Of a stretch of DNA of 64,000 nt, positions 63,984 through 64,000 are shown piece by piece (the first letter of the stretch is position 1; every line of letters begins with the position of its first letter). The stretch lies in contig CBFFRQ010000018.1 in assembly GCA_965644315.1 (NCBI GenBank), positions 1,284,044 to 1,348,043 of the forward strand, given 5' to 3'. The notes beneath the pieces were generated by a model that was given only the letters and a program-made list of their open reading frames with translations, was not told the DNA's origin and ran no database searches. The position numbers were made by a program, and so were the translations under genes. This stretch comes from Caecitellus pseudoparvulus. Its lineage: Eukaryota; Bigyra: Bicosoecida.

Positions 63984-64000
63984 CTCAATGGGACAGGGCC
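63984..64000 (-). repeat. Right terminal inverted repeat of the Harbinger-type element
   Basis: CTCAATGGGACAGGGCC is the inverted counterpart of 58991-59007 (15 of 17). It ends at the last base of the window, so the outer boundary is unseen. Confidence 0.65.

Larger units (their letters stand above)
58991..64000. mobile_element. PIF/Harbinger-type DNA transposon (about 5 kb, right end at window edge)
   Basis: The element is bounded by near-matching inverted termini: GGCCGTGTCTCATTGAG at 58991-59007 and the complement of 63984-64000, GGCCCTGTCCCATTGAG (15 of 17 identical, starting GGCC like many Harbinger ends). Inside lie two convergent genes, an accessory protein (+) and a DDE transposase (-), the usual two-gene PIF/Harbinger layout. 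The DNA is AT-richer than the host genes. The target-site duplication cannot be checked because the right flank is outside the window. Both genes are intact, so the copy may be young or active. Confidence 0.8.

Noticed and set aside
1-64000. CRISPR arrays, bacterial operons, rRNA
   Set aside because: No regularly spaced repeats or rRNA-like sequence; introns, ciliary genes and a tRNA-splicing endonuclease show nuclear eukaryotic DNA.

Overview
The window is nuclear DNA of a eukaryotic microbe with motile cilia. It is GC-rich and gene-dense. Genes lie on both strands, introns are mostly 50-110 nt, and several convergent gene pairs touch or overlap. Cilium genes (an inner-arm dynein heavy chain and CFAP99) sit beside mitochondrial genes (bL19m, an ATP-synthase-f-like protein, a ProRS with a presequence-like N terminus). 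There are also signalling genes of a non-plant flavour: an INPP4-type phosphatase, the TORC2 subunit SIN1, an SH2 protein, a TmcB-like PAS membrane protein and a rolling-stone-like protein. No plastid gene is seen. A free-living heterotrophic flagellate fits, but I cannot name the lineage.

Layout. 1-20945 (-): one uninterrupted reading frame for a giant DNAH1-like axonemal dynein heavy chain, running off the left edge just before its stop codon. 21265-22082 (-): SAM methyltransferase. 22460-24360 (+): MFS transporter, overlapping tail-to-tail with 24264-25025 (-), the tRNA-splicing endonuclease subunit SEN34. 25442-32829 (+): very large INPP4-like phosphatase, apparently frameshifted in a C10 run, whose stop codon overlaps that of 32826-34196 (-), a rolling-stone-like membrane protein. 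34464-35053 (+): small secreted or anchored Cys-rich protein. 35586-38364 (+): CFAP99. 38407-39319 (-): mitochondrial bL19. 39665-40366 (+): putative ATP synthase subunit f. 40405-41454 (-): DHHC palmitoyltransferase. 41608-48815 (-): 2365-residue TmcB-like protein. 48955-50032 (+): low-complexity Pro/His/Met/Gln-Ala protein. 50230-50993 (+): cyclophilin ending in a CaaX box. 51031-52965 (-): SH2 protein with repeated tyrosine motifs. 53384-55189 (-): ProRS. 55570-56601 (+): unknown basic-tailed protein. 56585-58371 (-): SIN1. 58991-64000: PIF/Harbinger-type DNA transposon carrying an accessory ORF (+) and a DDE transposase (-), with matching terminal inverted repeats, the right one at the window edge.

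Gene models were built by joining open frames at GT-AG sites that keep the frame and restore conserved domains. Of 25 introns placed, 22 have a GTG donor (GTGAG, GTGCG or GTGGG), and three unrelated introns are exactly 62 nt. No tRNA, rRNA or CRISPR array was recognised. Themes that may connect genes are the cilium (dynein, CFAP99), phosphoinositide/TOR signalling (INPP4, SIN1) and lipid-anchored signalling (DHHC enzyme, CaaX cyclophilin, SH2 protein). These links are inference from content only.
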